From: Mastigias papua
Taxonomy: Eukaryota; Cnidaria; Scyphozoa; Rhizostomeae; Mastigiidae
Direction: 5' to 3'
Assembly: GCA_964019165.1 (NCBI GenBank)
Contig: OZ025280.1
Coordinates: 12,642,428-12,706,427, forward strand
DNA: 64,000 nt
Position 1 is the first letter of the stretch. Each line of letters begins with the position of its first letter. A program made the position numbers and the translations under genes. Positions 10,228 to 20,365 of this stretch are shown one piece after another. Under the pieces are notes generated by a model that worked only from the letters and a program-made list of their open reading frames with translations, ran no database searches and had not been told where the DNA came from.

Positions 10228-12155
10228 TCTTCATCATATCAATAGGGACTATAGTGTGTGTAAAATTCCATGGAGTTGCATAGCATATAACATATTGTGC
10301 ATAGCATCATGTGTCTTCATACAATACAAATAATATACTACATACACAGCAGTGTATAAATGAAAATGAATAACTTTCACTGCTATTGGGAATCAACTTA
10401 CCTAATGCAATGTGTGCTGCTAGCTTGTACTAATTCCTCAAAATACCACAATCACATGCATTCTCAACCATGTAAATCAAGTCTAACATAAGGAGTCTAG
10501 TATTAGGTAGCAGGGTAAATCTATATTGTATTGAGGCTAAATAGTGTACAGAACATTGGTGTCTCCATAGAATACAGATAATATACTACATATATAGCTG
10601 TGTATGAGTGAAAATGAATAACCTTCACTGCCATTTGCATGAAAGTTACCAAATGATTATATGTGGTGCCAATGTGTACTACTTAATCCCTCACAATAGT
10701 ACAACCACATGTCACCTGTATTCATATGCATAGAAATCAATTCTAACCTGGCAAATAACAACATTGACAACTATCAAGAACAGTCACTGTAGGTTAGCTT
10801 CTCTTACAAAAGTATATTGAAGCATTTGAAAGGAAAGAAGCCCCTTACCTCTTAGACAATGCATGAAACTCGAACCTACATTGCTAACTTGACAATCGCA
10901 TCTGTGGAAACTCCCTCAACCACGAACATGCGGTCTTGCATGCAACCCATTGTTCCAACACAAAAGGACTGCTCTTGTAAGATCAACGCTGGAGTCACCT
11001 CGACTTTCAGCGCCACGTACAACAGAATCGAAAGTCAATTGCATTAAAAAGGCTGAGGGGTACTACCAAACAACCCTACAAAGTAATAAATAACCAATTC
11101 AGAATCAAACTTTTAGTACAAATCACAAAAGGATAAAGAGTAATCATAGTCGCAAAACACCCGCAGGAACTGGATTTGATTCGAGTGAAACTGAGCTTGG
11201 CAAACCCCGCAAATGTATTCAATCTAGACACAAAAAGAAAACGAGTTAAGGTAAACCAAGTCAAAACAAACCTGTTAGCACAACTCACCGAGGGCTAGAG
11301 AGTAATCAGAGTCACCATTCACAAAACACCCTCGAGCATTGCATGTGAGTCGATTGAAAGTGAGCTTGGCAAACCCCGTAGTCAGTCTAGAAACGAAAAG
11401 ACAATGAAGTACAACAAATGACAACATACAGTTTAATAGATTTTATAGTAATTTATAACACCTACCATGTCATGAGGTGCGCACTTTCATAACATGATCG
11501 TGGAATTTCCTTGAGAATCGGCGTAAACTCTAGTCGAAACTCTACAATAAAACGTACAGAGAATAAATACGACCTCACAACAAATATCAATGGGCTTATT
11601 ACAACATTTATAACAATTTACATAAGCAGTTTCCAAGTGACGCCAGGTTGAGAATCCATTGCCCCACGGTGATAGCTCCGATTTCATCTAAAATGACTCG
11701 CAGAAAGTTCTAATGATTGTCCTACACCTAGAATAAAAATTAAACATCAGATCAAAGTAAAGTCGAGACAACCCCTTGCTCATAGCGGCACACATGGGCT
11801 AACTGTTTGAGCATGATTCAGTAGCAAAACAACGACTATTTAGCACAGAATATGACAGGGGCCTCGAGCAATCTGACACTGCCAACAGCCATGCATGCTA
11901 TCTCGTGGGAATTTCTCAAAAATATCTTATGTAAAAGTCGAAAAAGTAAACACTGAATAAAGGACAGAGAGGGGCTACCATTAATCGATTCATGTAAGAG
12001 CACGAAGAGGACTCACCTGCCACATGATCAAGACTGTCTCCTCGAGTCTTCAAGCGAATCTACAGTCTGTGAACACTCCCTAAACTGCTAATCTCTAATG
12101 TGAGCACGCGGATGCATCATATTGCTAGCGGGGGAGGTTGTGCAATACCCAAAGT
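10228..12155. repeat. Element X unit 1, degenerate internal tandem repeats
   Basis: No gene is seen. Two diverged copies of about 250 bp start near 10310 and 10558 (both with AATATACTACATA and GAAAATGAATAAC). A second pair with about 172-bp spacing starts near 11131 and 11301 (both with GAGTAATCA ... GAGCTTGGCAAACCCCG). The 10859-11040 segment resembles 25285-25440 in unit 2. Confidence 0.65.
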
Positions 12156-12160
12156 GTAAC
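12156..12160. repeat. Copia target-site duplication, left (GTAAC)
   Basis: GTAAC abuts the 5' LTR and recurs at 16603-16607 directly after the 3' LTR. A 5-bp duplication is usual for Ty1/copia. Confidence 0.9.
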
Positions 12161-12346
12161 TGTTGATGATGATGATTATTATGTTACGAAAATAAGTGTA
12201 GGCGAGGTAGTAGTTAGTCACATGCCTAAATGTGTCATGTGCTCTAGTTTTAGTTCTGTTCTGTTCTGTTCTGATCAAGTTATGTTTACGCTGAATGCTC
12301 TGTGGTTTTTCTATTTTCCTGCGCTAATTAACAAACGATTATAACA
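12161..12346 (+). repeat. Copia 5' LTR
   Basis: 186 bp, starting TGTTGATGATG and ending GATTATAACA. It contains a TTCTG/TGTTC pentamer run near 12255-12275 in the segment that is missing from the 3' LTR. Confidence 0.9.
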
Positions 12347-12360
12347 GGTTATGGGACCAG
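12347..12360 (+). promoter_or_regulatory. Copia primer-binding site (initiator tRNA-Met internal fragment)
   Basis: GGTTATGGGACCAG follows the LTR with no gap. From knowledge of Drosophila copia, whose site GGTTATGGGCCCAG pairs with the anticodon stem-loop of initiator tRNA-Met rather than its 3' end, this site (one mismatch) should use the same half-tRNA primer. Confidence 0.75.
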
Positions 12361-12436
12361 AAAAGGAGAATAGATGAAGTACTGTAAAGTAAGTAAGGAG
12401 TAGTGCAATAGGTTTCAAACAACCATTGTATTCGCG

Positions 12437-15400
12437 ATGGCTACAGCGGCTGAGGATGGAGCATCATTACGCATCGATAAATTTATGGGAGAGAATTTCC
12501 ACCTCTGGAAATTTAAAATGCAAATGGTGTTGGAGGAACGAGATTTGTGGGGAATTGTAAGTGGTGAGGAAGTAGAACCGGCAGGAGATGGAACTACACA
12601 GGCCACAGTTCAGAAATTCTGTAAACGTGCCAGGAAGGCATTTGCCACACTTTGTTTATCCCTCGGGGATGAACAGCTTTCGCTCGTTCGCTCATCAAAG
12701 ACAGCCAAAGATGCTTGGGATAAGCTTGAAAGTCACTATCATGTTAAGTCTTTAGCGAATAAGCTTTTCCTGTGAAAGAAATACTTTACTGCAACTATGG
12801 CGGAGAGTGACGTGATGCTTGAGCATATAAATAGGATGAAATCGCTAGCGGGGCAATTAGAATCAGTGGGAGCGACAGTCACTGAAGAAGACCAAGTTGC
12901 TACATTGTTGTGTAGTCTACCAGATTCTTATAACAACCTGATTATTGCTTTAGAGTCCAGAGCGGAAGACCTTACAATGGATTTTTTAGTGGCTAGGTTA
13001 TTGTATGAGGAACATAAGCGGAAGGGCGAAATCGCTGCAAGTGATGCAACCGAGAAAGCTATGGTATCACTTAAAGGAAAACCAGGGAAACAGGCTGAAA
13101 ATAAGAGCTATATTGGTAAAACCAGTATGAAGAAAAAGGGAAAATGTTACAACTGCGGTGTACAGGGGCACTTTGCGAAAGATTGTCGTAAACCAAAAAC
13201 AAACAACGAGTTCCGTAGGCAAAGAGAACAAGCCAACACATCAGCATGCACAGAAGGTGATGATGAAAAGGGACATGTGTTGTTTCTAATGTCATCGGAT
13301 GCTGGTAGTGCTTCTCAGTGGTACATAGATTCTGGTGCTTCGCAGCACATGACTAACAGCAAAGCTTCAATGGTGCATTACCAAGAAGTTTCTTCGCCGG
13401 AATTAGTTAGGATGGGAAATAATTATGAGGTTAAAGCTTATGGAAAAGGGAATATATGGATTGAAGTAAAAGCCGAAGGCGTGTACAAGCCAGCTGAATT
13501 AGTTGATGTATTATATGTACCTGCCTTGGGAAAGAATTTATTTTCCGTAAGTGCTGTTACAAAAAGAGGTAACACAGTATTGTTTGAAAAGGGGAAATGC
13601 ACAATTTTGAATTCTTCTGGAGTTGTCGTTGGTTCTGGAAAAGTACAAGGAAAGTTATTCAGTCTTAATGCTAATATACAGCATACACATGAAGCCACAA
13701 TTGCAAATCAACAGACTGAGGAAATTTGGCACAAACGATATGGTCATTTGAGTCAGAACAACCTGAGAAGTCTTCAAAACAACAACTTAGTAAAAGGAAT
13801 GTCTTTTAAGATAGATGAAGGAATTAAAGGCCCTTGTGATGCATGCTTAAAAGGAAAACAGAGTCGGAATTCCTTTCCGAAAGAAGAAGCAACAAGAGCA
13901 ACAGAGCTGTTAGAAATAATCCACTCGGATGTTTGTGGGCCAATGAAGAGCAAAAGTCTAGGTGGTAATGCATATTTTGTCACCTTTATAGATGACAAAT
14001 CCAGATTTACAACGGTTTATTTCATGAGAAATAAAAGTGAAGTCTTCAATAAATTCAAAGAATTTGAAGCAATGGCCACCAACGTGACAGGCAAAAGAAT
14101 AAGAATTTTGAGGTGCGATAATGGAGGAGAGTATACCTCCAAAGTTTTTGATGAATACTTAAAGAGTAAAGGTATCCAGAGGCAATTTTCAGTACCAAGA
14201 ACACCACAGCAGAATGGTGTGTCTGAGCGCATGAATAGAACCATACAAGAAGTGGCAAGAGCAATGGTTCATGGCGATGGACTGTCTGATATTTATTGGG
14301 CAGAAGCAGTGTTGACAGCTGTAATCATCAGGAACAGAAGCCCAACAACAGCTGTTCAACATATGACACCACATGAATGTTTTTATGGAAAGAAACCAGA
14401 TGTTTCTAATTTCAAAATCTTTGGATGTACAGCATATATGCACATTTCAAATCAAGAAAGAAGAAAGTGGGATGCTAAGTCAGTGAAATGCATTTTCATT
14501 GGATACTGCATAAATAGTAAAGGATATCGTCTTTGGGATCCAAAAGCCAGACGTATACATGTATCAAGAGATGCTGTATTTTTTGAAGAGGATTTTGATG
14601 GACGTACAAATGAGTCACAATGTGTCAAAGGAAGTTCAAAATCTGACATTACTTTGCCTTCTACTTCAAATGATATTAATGATCAAGAAGCAGTTTTCAA
14701 TCATGACGATGTTGCAATAAATAATGATGAAAATGATGAGGAGGAAAGAGAAATACCTCGTCGTTCAACAAGGAATAGAAAGGTACCTGAAAGAAATGAT
14801 TTCATTACTGGAAACTGGTGGGAAATCGATGAAGCATTATATAGTTGTGCAGACGATATGATGGGAGAGCCTAAAACAGTCAAAGAGGCACTAGAGTCAC
14901 CAGATAAATCAAAATGGAAAAAGGCATTAGATTGTGAGTATGAATCTCTCGTTGAATACAACACATGGGATCTCGTGGAACCCCCAAAAGGACAGAACAT
15001 TGTAGATTCAAAATGGGTTTTCAAAGTGAAATATAATGCGGATGGATCTATAGAACGATACAAAACACGTCTAATAGCAAAAGGTTTCACACAGAAAGCT
15101 GGAATTGATTTCGAGGAGACTTTTTCTCCTGTAGTGAGATACACGTCTATAAGAGCACTTCTGGCAATTGTCAATCAATTGGATCTAGAGCTTCACCAGA
15201 TGGATGTCTCTACGGCATTCCTTAATGGAGAATTAAAAGAGGACATCTACATGTCACAACCAGAAGGCTACATACAAGAAGGGAAAGAAGATATGGTCTG
15301 TAAGTTACATAAGAGCATTTACGGGCTAAAGCAAGCATCTCGATGCTGGTATGATACATTGGATAAATTCTTAAAAGATGCCAAGTACAGGCAATGTGCA

Positions 15401-16417
15401 GCAGATTCATGCATATACATGAAGCAAGTGGGAGTACATTACACATACATAGCAGTTTACGTGGATGATATACTGATTGCAAGCAATAGCAAAGTGATGT
15501 TACACAACGAAAAGAAATTGCTGCAAGAGCGTTTCAACACTAAAGATCTTGGAGAAGCACATTATTGTTTGGGAATACAGATACAAAGAAACCGAGAACA
15601 AAAGCAGATGTTTTTACATCAAACAAAATACTTGACAAATCTATTGGAGAAATATGGAATGAGTGACTGTAGATCAATTTCCACTCCTCAAGAGCAAAAC
15701 AAAATCATGATACCAAATGAGGACGAACCAGTGGATAAAGTAAGATATCAAGCTGTAATTGGAAGCATAACATATGCAGTAATAGCAACTCGTCCTGATC
15801 TAGCTCAAGCTTTAGGATCAGTGAATCGATTCGCATCAAATCCAAGCAAAGAACAGTGGACAGCAGTTAAAAGACTTCTGCGCTACATAAAAGGAACTGT
15901 AAATCATGGAATACTGTTTGGTGGTCAGAAAGAAAATGACGTTCATCTTGAAGGGTATGTTGATGCTGACTGGGGAAGCAATCCAAATGGAAGGAAATCT
16001 CAATCAGGATATGTATTTTTTGTGTGTGGAGGAATAATTAGCTGGGCAAGTAAAAAGCAGCCCATAATAGCCCTATCGTCAACAGAAGCTGAATATATAG
16101 CTGCGAACTTAGCAGTACAAGAAGCAATATGGCTACGTTCATTGCTGAATGATTTTGGATTCGTTCAAAAACAACCAACTAACATAAATGAAGATAACCA
16201 AGGTGTAATCGCATTGTGCAAGAATCCAAAGTTCCATTCGCGCACAAAGCACATTGATATCAAGTACCATTTTATCAGAGAAAAGATTAAAGATTCAGAC
16301 ATTACTTTGAAGTATTGTTCAACCCAGGAAATGATTGCAGATGCTTTGACAAAACCGTTGGGAAAGATAAAGTTTCAAAGATTCAAGGACTTGATGGGAG
16401 TATCAAGCTTTATTTGA
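12437..16417 (+). pseudogene. Copia gag-pol polyprotein with one nonsense codon
   Basis: One frame of 1,327 codons starts at ATG 12437. The only break is TGA at 12773-12775 (codon 113), in a place where an Arg (CGA) fits the gag helix. In order: gag UBN2-like region; CCHC knuckle CYNCGVQGHFAKDC (about residue 237); protease YIDSGAS (about 298); integrase zinc HHCC (KRYGHLS ... CDACLKGK) and the DDE core IHSDVCGP, RCDNGGEY, NGVSERMNR; RT with QMDVSTAFLNG, FSPVVR and the catalytic YVDDILI (about 1008); RNase H with DADWGSN and SSTEAEYIA. All catalytic residues are present. Gag and pol are fused, as in Drosophila copia, where splicing makes extra gag. The protein could be complete but for the one codon. 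Confidence 0.95.
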
Positions 16418-16472
16418 ACATTTGCTTACTATTGACTTTGACTTTTTGATGTTTATTATTTTCGAGTGGGAG

Positions 16473-16602
16473 TGTTGATGATGATGATTATTATGTTACG
16501 AAAATAAGTGTAGGCGAGGTAGTAGTTAGTCACATGCCTAAATGTGTCATGTGCTCTGTGGTTTTTCTATTTTCCTGCGCTAATTAACAAACGATTATAA
16601 CA
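16473..16602 (+). repeat. Copia 3' LTR (56-bp internal deletion)
   Basis: 130 bp. It matches the 5' LTR base for base except that the sequence between two GCTCT repeats is gone, leaving one GCTCT. A purine tract (GTGGGAG) directly precedes it at 16466-16472. Confidence 0.9.
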
Positions 16603-17085
16603 GTAACATAAAGAACTAATGTAACTGTAAGTCATACAAAGAAAGGTCAACGCTAGACCCCCGATATAACTATGGAAGCTCGTAGCTACCAGCAGGAAGG
16701 AGCGTCTGTGGTGTAAGCGTGCAGCCAGGAAACAAAGGAACCCATGGAGAAGACAATAAGGAGATAGGCACGTGACAGACACCACACACAATGTTGCTTC
16801 TAGTGCCAATCGCGACTCTCTGAATGCTACATCCAGGCTTCAGTATAGAGGGTAGACGAAAAGTGGAATATCTCGAGAACGACAGAAGCTATGGAAACGA
16901 TTTCTACAGTACGGGACGTAACTCGGAAAGGAGAACCAGCTGCCGAAGTGTAGCGATAGCCCCCGGCCCGTTTGGGAGGAGAAGTGTTCACCGGGAATAG
17001 AGGGTCACGTGGTACAATTCGAGGCCTGTAAGTGGTCTGGCATAAATTAGCATATAGGCATCTTAGTATATAGAGATTCCCATAG
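16603..17085. repeat. End of element X unit 1
   Basis: Continuation of unit 1 after the copia insertion (target duplication at 16603-16607). Its last part resembles the end of unit 2: GGAATATCTCG near 16871 against 26021, and GCATATAGGCATCTTAGTATATAG at about 17050-17073 against the corresponding sequence at about 26180-26203. No gene is seen. Confidence 0.55.
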
Positions 17086-17370
17086 AGCCCAGTAGCCTAG
17101 CGCAGGTATCCGAGCATTGTTTGCACAAATTTTTCTCGCAAATGTCTTCCATTTGCACAATGCAAAGCCAAAGGTCACGTGCTCCATTGCAGAGAACCAT
17201 GACGTCAGCTTATCATGATCCTATGCGAGCTTTTGTCATCCTTGCTCATCCAACATGCAGACCATGCAGCTGTCATGGGGGCACAGCGTTAGTTTTTCCA
17301 AGGCTAATCTGCAAATTTTGACTTGGGGCTAGGGGAGCCCGCGTTTAGCGGGCTATCAGTACTATGCTAG
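17086..17370 (+). repeat. Third, diverged arm at the start of element X unit 2
   Basis: AGCCCAGTAGCCTAGCGCAGG to GCGGGCTATCAGTACTATGCTAG. It is a diverged direct copy of the right foldback arm (9970-10227) and, like it, is followed by CTAGTCT plus an AT-rich interior. Confidence 0.8.
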
Positions 17371-17835
17371 TCTGTGTCATAATATAGTAAAAAGTCCTGT
17401 GCAGGATAATGAAAATATGAGGTAAATAAGGGTTCAATGGCAGAATTCCTTGTTGTTTTGAATATAGTAGAAAGACAACAAAGTGGCCGTATGTCTTGTT
17501 GTAATAACACTGACGATTGATCCTGTAGTGGATCGGAAAGTGACCATGCTCTCGGAACATTTACATCTGAGAACAATATGATTTCAAAATATATTGTCTT
17601 TAGAAAGAACTTAATGTGCGCATTTGTTGATTATATCCCTGCCTTCACAATTGGTAACTGCGTGGCTGAATGGCCTAATTGTACATTAATGTTCTCATGA
17701 TGACAATTCTTTATGCGGTAACTCAAATCATACGAAATGGGAGTCCTTGTATGACATGTAACAGCACTATGATCTTTCTAAGGCAGGATGAAGAGCAGAG
17801 GAAGCAGTTAGGGTGGTTGATATGATGCATTATAA

Positions 17836-18654
17836 TTATAAACTTAATGGTTTCATATTATATAGTGACGCAAAACAATTACATATAAAGGAATAAATGT
17901 CAATAAGTATTAAAAATAAAAACGTTGTGTGGTGGTTTTGTGCTCTTGCTCTTTTTCTTTTCTTGTGGCATCTTAGCATCCATTGTTTTTTATGCTTTTT
18001 TGTTCGATGTTTCCTTTGGCGTTTGTATTCATGAATTTTAATAAAAATTTTGCTTGCTGACCTGCAATGAAAAACCGAAAGTTGAGAAAGATCGCATGGT
18101 TATATTTGTTTGATTGATGTATATAAATAAAGTACGATATGATAGAATTAGAAGTGAATGTGCTATTAGAAGTGTCTATTCTGATACACAAACACAGCTA
18201 TACAATATGGATAGAAACAGTTTTCAACCAAGGAATAAACAGGATAAAGTGTGCAACTTACAAAGAAAAAAGATGTGGGCTGCAATCTAAAGGAAAGACT
18301 TTGATATGTGGTGTGCAGTATGTAGACCCTAGAGCATGTTGATCATTATTTCAAAAACATACCGTATATTTGTGAACTTTTGACCCCTGTCATTGAAAAA
18401 GCTAAAGCTTGTGTCATTTGGTAGCTTCAAAATTTTGGCAACCCTCCATTTAAATTTCTTGAGTTGCTCCTGATGTGGGAATGTTAGTTTCTGCAATGGA
18501 ACACAATGATATAAAACGGTTTTAGAAAAATGAATATGTACATCAAGCACCAAGATAGAGCATATATACATGTATGTTAATACATACATAGAAAAAAGTT
18601 CTAATTTACCTCTGTCTGGCCCTCGTGGTAAACTTCAACGATTTTCCCCTCCAT
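17836..18654 (-). CDS. Spliced small basic protein gene (three-exon model)
   Basis: Three exons join in frame with GT-AG introns: 18654-18610 (ATG, 15 codons), 18490-18363, and 18061-17836 (TAA). Introns are 119 and 301 nt, with donors GTAAAT and GTATGT and pyrimidine-rich acceptors ending TTGCAG. The sum is 399 nt (132 aa). The N-terminal half (MEGKIVEVYHEGQTE, LKKFKWRVAKILKLP, TSFSFFNDRG) has the look of a ubiquitin-like/PB1 beta-grasp fold. The middle is strongly basic (KRQRKHRTKKHKKQW), and the C-terminus after about residue 100 is hydrophobic and may be chance read-through. I recognise no family. It lies in unit 2 of element X, so it may be cargo. Splicing is inferred from sequence only. 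Confidence 0.45.
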
Positions 18655-19655
18655 GATGATTTGGTGAACGATGAATATGAATGTGAGATGGTTTAAGGAC
18701 ACTTGTGTACGGTTATAGTGATCACAAGATATGAATGGCCTCCATCCCTGTTGTTTCTAGGTATCTTTGATGATGTAGCCCGTATAGTTGTGGTGTGAAA
18801 TGACTTTGTAAATGTCCTTGCGGGGCCATTTGAAGTTGCGTAGTCTGTTGGGTAGGCCCTCTGATTCCTTCAATGGTTAACACCTTAATATTGCAAGCAC
18901 TTCTTGGGAACGGAATGGTCACTGTGAGTGGGACAAAGCCATCTAGAAAAGCGAGTGATATCTGTATATGGGCACAACGTACGTAATGAAAGGAGCACAG
19001 GAAAGAGATGTATCTCACCTAATGAATGTGACACTATGAGAGAAAGAAGGACAATTATGCCAACAGCATCTAGATTTGCCTATATGGAGGGGGGGGAATC
19101 ATGAGAATGCCAGGCTCATAGTGGTATTTTAAGACGTAACTGTTGTCTTTCCTGTAGAATCAATTTTTCAGTCACTTGAACATCATTCATACATTAAACT
19201 GGATTGGTAATAGGACTAAACGATTGCATCGCGCAAATGTGTGAGGGTGACTTCTAAACAATGTTGCGGTGTTTCTGTAGCTTTATGATGTGCTTCCTAC
19301 CAAGGTATTGTAAGAGAAATAACAGCAAGACACACCTATAGATTAGACAGAACTGTAGCACAGAGGAAAATTGTAATAAAATATAAAATAGGAGGCCGCC
19401 ATTTAGAAAACAGTAGGCAACGTCGGTATTTGAATTTGATTGCAGTTGTTGCTGTGAGGAATACTATAGGGAGGGTGTAAGTCTAGTCAGCTTCAACAAT
19501 TGTCTATGAGAAAAGTAAGCTATGATGGTAGTTACAGATTGTTGTGATGTCAGTGTGTGAAGGGGGAAGCCATAGGTGATGTGTGTTGTAAGCTAGTGGT
19601 TAAAAGAGAGAGTGTTCTAAATGGTTTTCAGTGAGCAGTGATCAGTTAGATAGAG
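18655..19655. other. Interval with a possible further minus-strand exon
   Basis: An acceptor-like TTTTCTAG at about 18943 on the minus strand is followed by 220 nt open in one frame (18942-18722), and a second frame in the same stretch also reads plausibly (NRLRNFKWPRKDIYKV). I cannot choose between them. The rest of the interval shows no gene. Confidence 0.25.
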
Positions 19656-20138
19656 ATGGATATGCAAGTGAAGGTTGCATTTAGTAAGATGGGGGCAGAG
19701 TTGAGAAGAGTAGAAAGACAAATGGAAGCAGTAGGTGAAGATATTGAGACAGCTCTGTCAATATGCACGAAAGCACTGGCAAGCTATAAAGAGGCAAAAG
19801 GCCAGGTTAACCGAATGAGGGCAACGTGGGAGAACATCCACAAAAGATTAAAAGAGATTGAGGAGAGAGAGGCAATGGAACAGAGCCTTAATGATGGTTT
19901 GGCGCTGGATGAAGTAGAGATGGATGCAGGAAGGAGCGAAGAGAAGACAGACGGAAGAGAAGATGGAATGGAGATAGCAGCAGGAGCAGGCAAAGAGAAG
20001 GTAGAATCAGGAGGACATGGCGAGGAGATTGAAGCAAGAGGAAATGAAGTGGACAATAAAGGAGAAAGAGATGACAGGAAGGTAGAGGAGAGAGGACAGG
20101 TAGAACAGAAGGAGTCAGAAGGAATGGACGAAAATTAG
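19656..20138 (+). CDS. Charged coiled-coil ORF, unknown
   Basis: A 160-codon ORF. The first half is helical with heptad-like spacing (AELRRVERQMEAVGEDIETA and VNRMRATWENIHKRLKEIEE). The second half is an acidic/basic low-complexity tail rich in Glu, Gly, Asp and Lys. I recognise no domain. ATG 19656 follows AT-rich sequence, with no obvious splice signals. The purine-rich strand could hold an ORF by chance, but the initial coiled coil looks protein-like. It lies in element X unit 2. Confidence 0.35.
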   Translation: MDMQVKVAFSKMGAELRRVERQMEAVGEDIETALSICTKALASYKEAKGQVNRMRATWENIHKRLKEIEEREAMEQSLNDGLALDEVEMDAGRSEEKTDGREDGMEIAAGAGKEKVESGGHGEEIEARGNEVDNKGERDDRKVEERGQVEQKESEGMDEN

Positions 20139-20365
20139 CGTATAGTATTACAGTAGTGGACGTTTGTCTATGGTGAAATATAATGATCGTGAAGTGTAAT
20201 CATTGCAGTATGCTGTTTACTTGTGACTGTGAAACATGAGGGTAACTGGGGTAAATGAGGTAAATGGTAGGCAGCAATCAAGTAATATATTGGTGCAACT
20301 GTAGGGCATAGGGAAATCAAGTGTTAACCAAATCGCAGTAGGCGGATCCGAAAGTTGGTTTAGGG

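Larger units (their letters stand above)
12161..16602 (+). mobile_element. Ty1/copia LTR retrotransposon, nearly intact
   Basis: A complete element has LTRs at both ends, a 5-bp GTAAC duplication, a primer-binding site next to the 5' LTR, a single gag-pol reading frame and a purine-rich tract before the 3' LTR. The frame is interrupted by one stop only. The LTRs are identical except for a 56-bp segment missing from the 3' LTR, so the insertion is the youngest dated event in the gypsy-A stack. It sits inside unit 1 of element X. Confidence 0.95.

Noticed and set aside
10859..11047. 62-aa plus-strand ORF in element X
   Set aside because: The related sequence near 25285-25440 does not keep the frame, so it is probably non-coding repeat.
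13071..15482. Many minus-strand ORFs of 65-157 aa
   Set aside because: All are antisense to the copia polyprotein, which explains the region completely.
19784..20056. Ser/Pro-rich minus-strand ORF
   Set aside because: It is the antisense of the purine-rich coiled-coil ORF; its composition follows from the other strand.
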